From Candidatus Woesearchaeota archaeon (lineage in GTDB: Archaea > Nanobdellota > Nanobdellia > Woesearchaeales > WJKR01): 29,634 nucleotides of DNA. Positions 7,759-14,630 of this stretch are shown here, in pieces (position 1 is the stretch's first letter; each line of letters opens with the position of its first letter). The translations under genes and the position numbers were made by a program. Under the pieces are notes generated by a model that had not been told where the DNA came from, did not search any database, and was given only the letters and a program-made list of their open reading frames with translations. The stretch spans positions 1 through 29,634 of the forward strand of contig WJKR01000064.1 of the NCBI GenBank assembly GCA_014729015.1. Reading direction: 5' to 3'.

Positions 7759-9744
7759 TCAAGAACGAGCCCAAGAAGCCAAGTACTTGATACTATGATA
7801 CGCCCGGGACAACTGATGATACACCAAGCCCTTCTGCCGCTCATCCATGTGCTCATACAAGGACACAAGCGTCACGTACTGCTTCTTCGCAGCCGGCAAC
7901 TCCTCGAACTGCAACGCCAACAACACATTGAAGAAGCCGGCCTTGAACCGCTCCAACACCGACCCGGAGACCTCCTTCTCCGTGACCTCATGCACCATGT
8001 CCTCAGGCGTCGCATCGCTCGTCTGCAGCACCAACACCCGCAACTCCTCAATCAGCAAGTCAGCATCCACGTATGACCGCTCACGAGCCACGCGCTCATA
8101 CCGTCCGACCATCCTGAAGAAGGACAAGAACACCTTCTGCAACGCGTTATGACGCACCTGCTCCTCCACTGCGGGAACGAACTCATTCCACGAGCACGTC
8201 AACGGCACGTCCAACGCGCAATGGAAGAACGCGCGGGCAACCCCCACCGCCTCCTCGACGACCACGCTCACCGGCCTCTCCATCTCACGGACAGCACGCT
8301 TCACCGCGGCGAGCCTCTCCAGCAACAACCGCTTCTTCTTATCAGACAAGAGGACCTGCTTCCGGTGTTGCCGCGTCACGTACAACGCGACCCGCGCCGC
8401 CAACGCCATGACCTGCTTGTGATACAGCCTGAACAAGACGAGCATGACCGCGAACACGACGGCCAGCAGGACGATGAGCACGGTCAACGGCGACCGTTGG
8501 CCGATGATACCAGGCATCTCCCTGATGGTGCACGGCGGACAAGGCCCGCCGCAATCAATCCCGGTCTCGTTCTGGTTCTGGACGCCGTCAAAACAGCTCG
8601 GGCAAGCAGGACAGAACGGCCCGCCGCAATCAACGCCCGTCTCATCCCAGTTTATGACACCATCCGTGCAGTTGTAGCAGGCCTCGCAATACGTGCCGCC
8701 GCAATCCACCCCTTCCTCGTCGTTGTTCTGGATGCCGTCGAAGCAGGTGCCGCAAGGCCGGCAAGGCCCACCGCAATCCACCCCTGTTTCTCCCTGGTTC
8801 TGGATGCCGTCGAAGCACGTCGGGACGTACTCGCACTCCTCCCAGAACACGCGCTTGTAATCATTCGGCTTGCACCCATGCAGGTCGATGCACTCCTTGT
8901 AACGAGAACCGTTCGGCAAGCACTCCGACCACTGATTGCACTTCCACTTCGGCGTGCACGGATAGAAGGAGCCGCTCCCGCTGCCAGAACCACTCCCATC
9001 AGTGTCCTCATCACTACCCCTGCAGATGACCCTGACCCGCACGAGGTTGCTGTCCTCGGAGAGGTTGTACGGGTCGGTCGCCCGGAACAACACGTAATCA
9101 GTGCCACACCCCGTCGCGGAGAGGAACACCAGGCCGGTGCTCTGTGTGATGGTGATGGACGCCACGATATTACCAATGACGGAGAAATTCAAAGGATCAT
9201 TGTCAGGGTCGTCAAAGAACTCGTACAGGGAGTATGGTGACAAGCTGCTGCCCTGGTTGAACTCCACATCGGTCACGTTCTCCACGAGCTCAGGAGGATC
9301 GTTGATGTCCAGCACAGTGAACTGGTACGAGGTGTTAGCCTGGCCGTTGGCACACCCGGAAGCGTCCTGCACCCTGATTTGGATGTTGTGCAACCCCACC
9401 TCTGGTTGGAACGGCCGCAAGAACAGGAAGCCTGAACTGTTGATCCAGGTCCAGTTGCCCGGCATGTCAGGGATGATAGATAATGAGAGGGAATCATTGT
9501 CAGGATCAGACGCGTTAATCTTGCACGACACCGTGTTGTCGACGAGCGCTGTCGACTGGTTGAACGAGGACAAGCACGAGAAATTCACCTCTGGAGGGTC
9601 ATTGATGCACAGGAACAACAGGCCGTCGGAAGCCATGCCCGTGAACGGCAATCCCCGGAACGATCCCTGGTGCAGGAAGGCGACGCCGGAGAATGCGATG
9701 CCTAATGCTAGGAGGATGACCACCACACCGACAACACGACGCAT
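7759..9744 (-). CDS. Membrane-anchored surface protein: Ig/cadherin-like, TSP1-like and four Cys-rich repeats, cytoplasmic helical domain
   Basis: The 661-residue protein has an N-terminal signal or anchor helix (about 4-24). Two Ig/cadherin-like modules follow (about 47-147 and 148-241); the second ends in RATDPYNLSEDSNLV, close to a segment of the 1230-residue protein. Then come a Gly-Ser linker, a thrombospondin-1-like block with W-x-C-x-x-W-S-x-C spacing (about 263-305), and four tandem Cys repeats (310-331, 334-356, 359-381, 384-405) of the form C-x-DG-x-x-N-x-x-E-x-G-x-DCGG. A transmembrane helix (about 418-441) leads to a 220-residue cytoplasmic helical tail. The tail's end resembles the C terminus of the protein at 2456-3691. 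This is probably an adhesion or sensing receptor-like surface protein; partners are unknown. Confidence 0.88.
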   Translation of the reverse strand: MRRVVGVVVILLALGIAFSGVAFLHQGSFRGLPFTGMASDGLLFLCINDPPEVNFSCLSSFNQSTALVDNTVSCKINASDPDNDSLSLSIIPDMPGNWTWINSSGFLFLRPFQPEVGLHNIQIRVQDASGCANGQANTSYQFTVLDINDPPELVENVTDVEFNQGSSLSPYSLYEFFDDPDNDPLNFSVIGNIVASITITQSTGLVFLSATGCGTDYVLFRATDPYNLSEDSNLVRVRVICRGSDEDTDGSGSGSGSGSFYPCTPKWKCNQWSECLPNGSRYKECIDLHGCKPNDYKRVFWEECEYVPTCFDGIQNQGETGVDCGGPCRPCGTCFDGIQNNDEEGVDCGGTYCEACYNCTDGVINWDETGVDCGGPFCPACPSCFDGVQNQNETGIDCGGPCPPCTIREMPGIIGQRSPLTVLIVLLAVVFAVMLVLFRLYHKQVMALAARVALYVTRQHRKQVLLSDKKKRLLLERLAAVKRAVREMERPVSVVVEEAVGVARAFFHCALDVPLTCSWNEFVPAVEEQVRHNALQKVFLSFFRMVGRYERVARERSYVDADLLIEELRVLVLQTSDATPEDMVHEVTEKEVSGSVLERFKAGFFNVLLALQFEELPAAKKQYVTLVSLYEHMDERQKGLVYHQLSRAYHSIKYLASWARS

Positions 9745-9769
9745 ATGACTACGCCAAAGAGAAGACGCC

Positions 9770-9777
9770 TATTTAAA
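9770..9777 (-). promoter_or_regulatory. TATA box of the 661-residue surface protein gene
   Basis: TTTAAATA on the minus strand, centred about 30 nt before the ATG at 9744; implies a leader of only a few bases. Confidence 0.5.
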
Positions 9778-9786
9778 GCTTTTTGT

Positions 9787-9849
9787 CTAGGAGCTCATGC
9801 CCGCGTAGAAGCCTATCTGGAGCTGGTTCTGGCCGTTCTTTGTCGTACG
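9787..9849 (-). pseudogene. Possible C-terminal remnant of a third pilin-like surface paralogue
   Basis: On the minus strand this stretch reads RTTKNGQNQLQIGFYAGMSS followed by TAG. It aligns conservatively with the C-terminal end of the intact gene just upstream (NTTRGDNNLTISFWASLTS then stop): TT-basic, G-x-N, L-x-I, F-aromatic-A and a Ser end all match. No upstream coding part is visible, so it would be a decayed tail left by tandem duplication. The match is only about 20 residues and could be chance. Confidence 0.35.
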
Positions 9850-9880
9850 ATGAGCGTTGCTAGGGGACACTCCTCGTAAA

Positions 9881-10525
9881 TCATGAGGTTAGGGATGCCC
9901 AGAAACTTATGGTTAGATTGTTATCTCCGCGAGTGGTGTTGGTAGGGATGAAAAAAGCCATGTCGAACGTGAAGCTATTATCAGGACCGAATGCGAGGCG
10001 GTCACAAGCAGTCATCAGAGCGTTGGAGGTCACATTCACCCAGCTGGATTGTATGAAACCATAACAACCGCCGGTGTAATTCTCATGAGCAGTGGTATTG
10101 GCGATTTTGAATGCTACCCACGAATTATTAGTGGTCGCGTCAAGGAAGGAGCCACCATGTATCTCGCCGTAATCGCTCATATTGACGGAAACATTGGCTT
10201 CAAAGCTCCCATCATTCCTGACGATAATGCCATCAGGCGAGAATCCTGCGCACAGGTCATCATCGCCGCCATTGGTTTCGTTCGTGAGGACGACTCCTCC
10301 TGGTCGACAACTCAGTGCGATAGTGTTATCATCTTCTGTAGTAATGGATAGGTACATGCCTATTACAATGGTTATGTTACCGGTAGCATCAGTGGCTCTT
10401 CCGCTTATGATAGTATGGGGAGACATATAGTTGATGGTGATAATCGCTGTGATCATAGCCACGAAAAAAATTGCGAAACTACTCATCACCGCTATCAATA
10501 CTGGGTTGTTCTTCCGTCGTTCCAT
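9881..10525 (-). CDS. Membrane-anchored pilin-like surface protein, second copy
   Basis: The 214-residue product has an N-terminal membrane helix after a short basic stretch (MERRKNNPVLIAVMSSFAIF), then an all-beta ectodomain with several sequons and four Cys. It is a clear paralogue of the gene at 12306-12935: both share DNTIA, a Cys/Gly turn, IIVxNDGxxxANVSxNxSDxGExHxGxFL, a W(V/I)A(F/Y)K strand and a terminal FWA. This layout is one I associate with a common DPANN surface family; I cannot name it. Its start lies 47 nt inside the preceding small gene, without an obvious ribosome site, suggesting coupled translation. ATG at residue 14 (10486) is an alternative start. It is the last gene of the operon starting at 13179. 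Confidence 0.75.
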   Translation of the reverse strand: MERRKNNPVLIAVMSSFAIFFVAMITAIITINYMSPHTIISGRATDATGNITIVIGMYLSITTEDDNTIALSCRPGGVVLTNETNGGDDDLCAGFSPDGIIVRNDGSFEANVSVNMSDYGEIHGGSFLDATTNNSWVAFKIANTTAHENYTGGCYGFIQSSWVNVTSNALMTACDRLAFGPDNSFTFDMAFFIPTNTTRGDNNLTISFWASLTS

Positions 10526-10688
10526 TTTCTGAAGGTGCTATATTGATCGATATCTTACCGCTTGATCGAGGGATGTCTGCAGTAGCAGAGGTGCCTCTCA
10601 ACCGCTTGATGTTCTGCACTAATAACATGCTGCAAATAATTAAGACAATGAGGAGGACTAAGAGCACGGGCAACAATCGTCTGCGCAT
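10479..10688 (-). CDS. Small single-span membrane protein, second copy
   Basis: This 69-residue protein has an N-terminal membrane helix (MRRRLLPVLLVLLIVLIICS) and a short polar tail containing SSGKISINIAP. The same tail motif (TTGRVSIDVAP) occurs in the small protein at 12952-13179, and both genes directly precede a large pilin-like paralogue, so the pair was duplicated as a unit. A GAGAGGTAG ribosome site lies upstream of the ATG. The 3' end overlaps the next gene by 47 nt. The function is unknown; a partner subunit of the large protein is the natural guess. Confidence 0.7.
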   Translation of the reverse strand: MRRRLLPVLLVLLIVLIICSMLLVQNIKRLRGTSATADIPRSSGKISINIAPSENGTTEEQPSIDSGDE

Positions 10689-10724
10689 GGTATGCTACCT
10701 CTCACTTCCTATAAAAACCTTCTG

Positions 10725-11141
10725 TTATATAAAAATGTTGAGAATTGGCCTGTAAAAATCAATCCTTATCTCGCCGGTATAATTGCCGAAAGGGGTGTTT
10801 TGAGGGATGGCCACGACGAAATACACTTTTTGTTCCTCGTCCTTCTCGATGATTGTGCTTGACGGAACGGCCTTCACCCATGGACTCATCTCGCCAGTGG
10901 GTGTGAACGTGACAACACTTCTGCATGAGGAGACCAGATTAACATCCCTTGTCCCTTCGTTGCCCGGGCTGACCGTGCCGAAGTACACTTTATCGGTGTC
11001 CAAGTTGATGCCGACGTAGTCGTCGACCTTGACATGCATCGCGATCGTTTCCGTCCTCACAGGCCTTGTGAGCATGATGCCTGCCATTACTATGATGATA
11101 AGCAGGATTACACAACTGATAAGGAGCCATGCATACTTCAT
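10725..11141 (-). CDS. Small membrane-anchored beta-domain protein
   Basis: The 138-residue product has an N-terminal helix (about 4-24) and a roughly 100-residue extracellular beta-sandwich-like domain containing VYFGTVSPGNEGTRDV, a single Cys (SSCRSVV) and PFGNYTGEIRIDFY. The strand pattern (conserved turn, then an NTPxGxYTG end) resembles Ig-like or chaperone-like beta domains, but I cannot assign a family. Its ATG overlaps the stop of the upstream 385-residue gene (ATGA), so the two are translationally coupled. It is likely a subunit or accessory factor of the same surface structure. Confidence 0.7.
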   Translation of the reverse strand: MKYAWLLISCVILLIIIVMAGIMLTRPVRTETIAMHVKVDDYVGINLDTDKVYFGTVSPGNEGTRDVNLVSSCRSVVTFTPTGEMSPWVKAVPSSTIIEKDEEQKVYFVVAIPQNTPFGNYTGEIRIDFYRPILNIFI

Positions 11142-12295
11142 TTTTTCTTCACAATCATCGTAACGATAATAATGGTGCTTGCAAGAAGCAACAAGACAAG
11201 CGCAACCAGTATTATTGTCGTGGGAGCGATGGATAGTTTTTCTTTCTCCTGCTCAGGAGCGATGACAAGAACGTTCATGACTTCAGAGAAGGTGTTGCTC
11301 TCACCGCTCTCCGCATCCTCAATAGTTATAGTGGCGGTGAAATTATGCGGTCCTGGCTGCAATGCTGCCGTATCAATATATGACTTTAAGATGCTTGTCT
11401 TGAATGGTTTGGTCAGCGCTCGAGGGGTTTCCACTGTTCCGGCACCAGGAACGGCTATCTGGCCGCTGAGGAAGACGTCACCATCCCAGTGGTTGGCAAC
11501 AGAAATGTCAAAAGGGACGATGCCCTGCTTCGTGATATTCCTAGGATACCTCGTAATTTCGCCGTCCAAGTCGCCCAGGCGGAACGTCGTCTCCTGAGAA
11601 CCGAATCTGTCACCATAGGACATATTAATGCTTGCATAGTAATCTTGAGCTGGCAAGGACGCTGTTGAGAGCGTAAACGATACTTCGTATTCTTCGCTCA
11701 CTTCGATCGCGATATTGTTATAATTCAATGTTTCTAGCAATGTAGCTTGATTATCGAATAGGGTGATTTTTACGTCGATGTCGCTGAGGTTCTCATTGCC
11801 TCTGTTCTTGATGCTGAACGAGCCGGGCGCATCGTTGCCTTGATTGACGCTGCTGACGCTGAAACGGGTGATTTCAGCGTATCGTTCAGGGAAAGGGACG
11901 TCAACCACGACCCAGGGAACGACGCCGGTCCGAGCACTGATGCCTTTTCCTCCTGGAGCTTCCTCGACAAAATAAATCTCCAGAATGTTCCTGCCTGGTT
12001 TTTCAATGTCTTCAATGCTGTGGGGGAGCTCTATATGAACGATGAATTCTCCGAGCCCATGGGCTGGTACCGATACTTCTTGAGGAGACAGCGTGCAATA
12101 CTCAGTAAGATCACGGTGTAGGCGGGCACCAACAACAATTTCATTATTTTGGTTATTTCTCACTTTAAATGAAAAGTCGTATTCAAAATCAGGTTGAAAA
12201 TTGAGATCATACCGACCAGGACTGACACCTATGGCTACCACTTGAAAAGAACACAGAATAATGAAGAGGCAGAAGAAAAAGGAAAAGCGTCCCAT
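11138..12295 (-). CDS. Secreted multi-domain beta-sandwich protein with C-terminal membrane anchor
   Basis: This 385-residue protein has a signal peptide (about 1-22). Its N-terminal domain (GVSPGRYDLNF, VPAHGLGEFIVHIELP, GISARTGVVPWVVVDVP) resembles the DUF916/PapD-N type of beta-sandwich. A CARDB/NEW3-like middle domain (about 140-235) and a third beta domain follow, ending in a transmembrane helix (about 358-381) and KKK. Few sequons are present. It starts 10 bp after the first pilin-like gene and is coupled by ATGA to the next small protein. Its chaperone-like N-terminal fold suggests it helps assemble or anchor the pilin-like proteins encoded on both sides (inference). Confidence 0.72.
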   Translation of the reverse strand: MGRFSFFFCLFIILCSFQVVAIGVSPGRYDLNFQPDFEYDFSFKVRNNQNNEIVVGARLHRDLTEYCTLSPQEVSVPAHGLGEFIVHIELPHSIEDIEKPGRNILEIYFVEEAPGGKGISARTGVVPWVVVDVPFPERYAEITRFSVSSVNQGNDAPGSFSIKNRGNENLSDIDVKITLFDNQATLLETLNYNNIAIEVSEEYEVSFTLSTASLPAQDYYASINMSYGDRFGSQETTFRLGDLDGEITRYPRNITKQGIVPFDISVANHWDGDVFLSGQIAVPGAGTVETPRALTKPFKTSILKSYIDTAALQPGPHNFTATITIEDAESGESNTFSEVMNVLVIAPEQEKEKLSIAPTTIILVALVLLLLASTIIIVTMIVKKK

Positions 12296-12305
12296 AACAC
12301 ATCAT

Positions 12306-12935
12306 TCATGCGTTCTTCGCCCAGAACGTCGTGTCAATATAGCTTGAAGCTGTTGTCGCATCTGATCCCAGCAATATCTCGACGTCGAACTGGATGCCAT
12401 TGCCGCCTGGCGTCAGGTTTGTACAAGCTTGATACCAGCTTGCTGTACTGGTGAAGTTGGTGTATGATCCTATTTCCCCCGACTGGCAATCAGTGGCGAC
12501 GTCGGTCGTCTTGTAAGCGATCCAAGACTTTGTACCTGCCCCTGTAGGCAGGAAGTTTCCTGAATGCACTTCTCCGACGTCAGAGACGTTGATGCTCACG
12601 TTGGCGTTCAAGTTGCCGTCATTGATGACGATGATATGATCACCGGCGCCTGTCATTACTGAGCAATTGCCTGCGCCGGTACCCTCGGAATCCAACACGA
12701 TATCCTGACCTCCCACAGGGGTACACGTACCAAACGCAATCGTATTGTCTCCGCTGATAGAGATGGATAACGTGCTACCGACATTGACCGTGACGTTGCC
12801 GATGTCATAATCAGCGAACCCTGTAGGTCCGTATTTTACTTGTCCCAATCGATTTAGGCTAATGGTTGTCCCTGCAATGCTGACGACGATGGCCGCCACC
12901 AAGAACATTGCGAGCGTCTTGTTGGAAATATCCAT
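12306..12935 (-). CDS. Membrane-anchored pilin-like surface protein, first copy
   Basis: The 209-residue product has a short N-terminus, a membrane helix (about 8-26, TLAMFLVAAIVVSIAGTTIS) ending near a SLNRLG turn, and an all-beta ectodomain containing SISGDNTIAFGTC, VINDGNLNANVSINVSD and a terminal FWAKNA. It is a paralogue of the gene at 9881-10525. A GGAGG ribosome site lies 8 nt upstream of the ATG and the preceding small gene stops 16 bp earlier. The helix followed by a beta domain recalls archaeal pilins or TasA-like fibre subunits, but no class III signal-peptidase motif is obvious, so this stays an analogy. Confidence 0.75.
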   Translation of the reverse strand: MDISNKTLAMFLVAAIVVSIAGTTISLNRLGQVKYGPTGFADYDIGNVTVNVGSTLSISISGDNTIAFGTCTPVGGQDIVLDSEGTGAGNCSVMTGAGDHIIVINDGNLNANVSINVSDVGEVHSGNFLPTGAGTKSWIAYKTTDVATDCQSGEIGSYTNFTSTASWYQACTNLTPGGNGIQFDVEILLGSDATTASSYIDTTFWAKNA

Positions 12936-12951
12936 GTGGCATTCCTCCGAG

Positions 12952-13179
12952 TTATATTATTTTGATGGTTACTTGTCCAGTCGCTCCTACGGGCGCTGGT
13001 GGTGGCGGGGCGACGTCGATAGAGACTCTTCCCGTCGTTTCCTGCTCCTCAGTCGTGGGTGCGCGCTCATTCTGCACTTTCACCGTCTCGCTGATGACCG
13101 TCCACGTCCCCAAGAGGGAGATGATAATGGTCAGTACGACGAGGACCAGCAACGTATTCTTTGATATGTCCTCTTCCAT
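12952..13179 (-). CDS. Small single-span membrane protein, first copy
   Basis: This 75-residue protein starts at the ATG at 13179; a longer frame to a GTG at 13191 is less likely because the ATG has GTGGTG just upstream. The helix (about 9-27) is followed by a polar, Pro-rich tail with TTGRVSIDVAP and VGATGQVTIKII. It is the first gene of a six-gene operon (small, large, 385-residue, 138-residue, small, large) and is paralogous to the 69-residue protein at 10479-10688. The function is unknown. Confidence 0.7.
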   Translation of the reverse strand: MEEDISKNTLLVLVVLTIIISLLGTWTVISETVKVQNERAPTTEEQETTGRVSIDVAPPPPAPVGATGQVTIKII

Positions 13180-13223
13180 GCTGCACCACACACTATCTTT
13201 GTTGTTACTCTCTTGGGTACTGC

Positions 13224-13231
13224 TATAAATA
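13224..13231 (-). promoter_or_regulatory. TATA box of the six-gene surface operon
   Basis: TATTTATA on the minus strand; predicted start of transcription near 13201, giving about 22 nt of leader that carries the GTGGTG ribosome site. Confidence 0.6.
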
Positions 13232-13280
13232 GGTTTCGATTATTTCCGTCACAAGGTGTGTATCTCGTCTATCAGTTAAT

Positions 13281-13288
13281 TTTATAAA
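13281..13288 (+). promoter_or_regulatory. TATA box of the tRNA transcription unit
   Basis: TTTATAAA-like box (TTTATAAA at 13281-13288) with predicted transcription start near 13310, about 97 bp before tRNA-Asn. This implies a transcribed leader. Confidence 0.6.
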
Positions 13289-13309
13289 CGGCGTAGCAGT
13301 TCGACAGAC

Positions 13310-13390
13310 CTGTTGCCTCTGTAGCTGAACTGGTTACGCTCGGTTCACACGCAACAAGGGTTTCCCTTCGGTCAAGCCCTTACAACGCAG
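13310..13390 (+). ncRNA. Unidentified structured leader RNA or tRNA-derived fragment
   Basis: The segment begins at the predicted transcription start. TGTTGC (13311-13316) can pair with GCAACA (13351-13356), enclosing an inner TGAAC/GTTCA stem. AAGGGTTT (13356-13363) can pair with AAGCCCTT (13374-13381). It also contains GCCTCTGTAGCT (13315-13326), identical to the first 12 nt of tRNA-Asn at 13407, and a D-loop-like AACTGGTTA. A cloverleaf cannot be completed, so it is not a functional tRNA as read. It may be a decayed tRNA duplicate, a tRNA half, or a guide-type small RNA. Confidence 0.4.
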
Positions 13391-13406
13391 AAAATGCAAA
13401 CAACAA

Positions 13407-13499
13407 GCCTCTGTAGCTTAGCGGTAGAGCGTGCGGCTGTTAAACGGATGTTTCCGTAAAGAAACCGCAAGGTCCCCGGTTCGATCCCGGGCGGAGGCG
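13407..13499 (+). tRNA. tRNA-Asn (GUU) with an intron
   Basis: The acceptor arm GCCTCTG pairs with CGGAGGC (13492-13498), with G as discriminator and no encoded CCA. The D arm GCTT/GAGC, anticodon stem TGCGG/CCGCA, loop CTGTTAA (anticodon GTT, 13439-13441) and T arm CCCGG/CCGGG around TTCGATC are all present. A 21-nt intron (about 13443-13463) lies at the canonical position after base 37. It can fold an ACGGA/TCCGT helix, consistent with a bulge-helix-bulge splice site. The gene is co-directional with tRNA-Ile downstream and probably in one transcript. Confidence 0.93.
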
Positions 13500-13598
13500 T
13501 AAGCTGACGACCGGTTCCAAACGAAAGTGCGGATATCGGGCGGAGGCGTCAGCCGATGACCGGCCCCGAAGGCAACTGAGGACGTCGGGCGGAGGCGT
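13489..13598 (+). repeat. 49-bp tandem repeats sharing the tRNA-Asn 3' end
   Basis: The 12 bases GGGCGGAGGCGT at the tRNA-Asn end (13489-13500) recur at 13538-13549 and 13587-13598, each exactly 49 bp apart. The two downstream units (13501-13549 and 13550-13598) match at about 37 of 49 positions, and most differences are transitions. Upstream of the shared end they do not resemble the tRNA. Each can form short hairpins, for example CCGAT with GTCGG in the second unit. Their nature is unknown: tRNA 3'-end duplication, attachment-site scars or structured spacers. Confidence 0.7.
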
Positions 13599-13608
13599 AT
13601 ATTACCAT

Positions 13609-13743
13609 GGGCCCGTAGCTTAGCCTGGTGGAGTGCCCGACTGATATGAGTCTTTCATCATATGAAAGATTTCAGATATCGGGTGGTCCCGAGAGGGGCT
13701 AGATACGCTCTGGTCCCCGGGAATTCAAATCTCGGCGGGCCCA
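13609..13743 (+). tRNA. tRNA-Ile (GAU) with two introns, one in the T loop
   Basis: The acceptor GGGCCCG pairs with CGGGCCC (13736-13742), with A as discriminator. The anticodon stem is CCCGA/TCGGG and the loop CTGATAA, with anticodon GAT at 13643-13645. A 31-nt intron (about 13647-13677, with a CTTTCAT/ATGAAAG hairpin) lies after base 37. A second insertion of 30 nt (about 13694-13723) sits between T-stem CCGAG and T-loop TTCAAAT. Removing it restores a perfect CCGAG/CTCGG T stem with a 7-nt loop. The second insertion contains GGGG and CCCC that can form the central helix of a bulge-helix-bulge. Unspliced, no standard T arm is possible. Confidence 0.88.
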
Positions 13744-13756
13744 TTTTTTTCTTTTT
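13744..13756 (+). terminator. Poly-T terminator of the tRNA unit
   Basis: Seven T, one C and five T directly after the tRNA-Ile discriminator base; typical archaeal T-tract termination. Confidence 0.7.
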
Positions 13757-14531
13757 ATCTAAAAATTCCCTTTAGTTCTCTGAATGTTTTATCGTAAAAT
13801 GTTTTAGAAAGTATTGCACAGAGTATTGCTTCTGCTCGACCAATGTGTTTTCGATTCAAGAAAATACAATGAAGATCGTTCCAACCATACTTAGCTCTCT
13901 TCGCCGTTGATAGATAAGGTTTGAAACCAAAGTATCTCATGAGGTCAAGAAAATTGCGCGCTAAATCTTCTGAAATGGTCTGGTATGAGAACTTATCTCC
14001 TAAGTGTCCATCAGAAAGCATCAATCCAAGAAAGAATCCTTCTAAAAACTCCTTTGAATATTCACTTACTGATTTCTTTAATTGAACAGTTTTTGTCTTG
14101 TAAGAGCCATAACTCAAATAATCACTAACAAAGTCGTAAATAAACTGCGAGTTAAAGATGACCCAACCGCTAAACTGTCCATGATCATGGACGAATCTGT
14201 TCTTTTTTCCAAACAGGTTGAGCAACAAATCTTGTGTAAAATCAATCAGTTCTTTATTACCGGAATGAAGACAGATCTTTATGACATATCCTTTGTCATA
14301 ATATTGCGTTCCATCCCCTGCCTATAAGCCGCAGTATAATCCGATGAGTCGTTCATCGTTTGTTCGTAATTGTTTGACTCTGTTCTGTTCTTTAACTTTG
14401 ATGCCTGCTTGCTGGAGGTATTTTTTGACAGTGTTTGTTGAGACGTGCTCTTGTTTGGCAATGGTTTGCATGGGCAAGCCTTGTTCGTATAATTTACAGA
14501 AAATCCGTTGTTCTTTCAGTGGTATTGTCAT
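13755..14531 (-). pseudogene. LAGLIDADG homing endonuclease interrupted by an in-frame amber codon
   Basis: From ATG at 14531 one frame encodes an N-terminal helix-turn-helix (about residues 5-45: EQGLPMQTIAKQEHVSTNTV). It then runs into the first LAGLIDADG core as CGL-TAG-AGDG; the TAG is at 14322-14324, codon 70. The same frame stays open afterwards (YYDKGYVIKI) through a second core, FFLGLMLSDGHLG, to the stop at 13755. So only one codon separates an intact-looking two-motif enzyme of about 258 residues from a broken gene. The amber replaces the variable fourth position of the core and is one base from Tyr, Trp, Leu or Gln codons. Composition is AT-rich. It converges on tRNA genes that carry introns. 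Confidence 0.8.
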
Positions 14532-14590
14532 AACAAAAGAAGAAAAAAGGGTTTAATAACACTTACGCGCACACTTGGCCAGTGGTCATA

Positions 14591-14623
14591 ATCCTCCCGG
14601 GCTCATATTGCTTTTCGTGTCAT
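14591..14623 (+). repeat. Island repeat, copy 1 (type A)
   Basis: Starts ATCCTCCCGGGCTCATATT and continues to GTGTCAT. The first bases match the layout of a tRNA 3' end: T-stem strand CCTCC, acceptor strand CGGGCTC, discriminator A. It differs from copy 2 by two substitutions and one indel. It separates the endonuclease gene from the methyltransferase/TrmB module. Confidence 0.7.
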
Positions 14624-14630
14624 CCAAGGA

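Noticed and set aside
13310..13390. Functional tRNA-Val from the TTCACAC loop in the leader
   Set aside because: No matching anticodon stem, T arm or acceptor 3' strand could be built around it, even allowing an intron.
13489..13598. CRISPR-like array
   Set aside because: Only three short shared segments, with spacers that resemble each other; no cas genes and no typical repeat.
14322..14324. Pyrrolysine or stop-codon reassignment at the amber codon
   Set aside because: TAG terminates other genes here (for example 3689-3691 and the 69-residue gene), no Pyl machinery is visible, and the position is a simple one-base change from sense codons.
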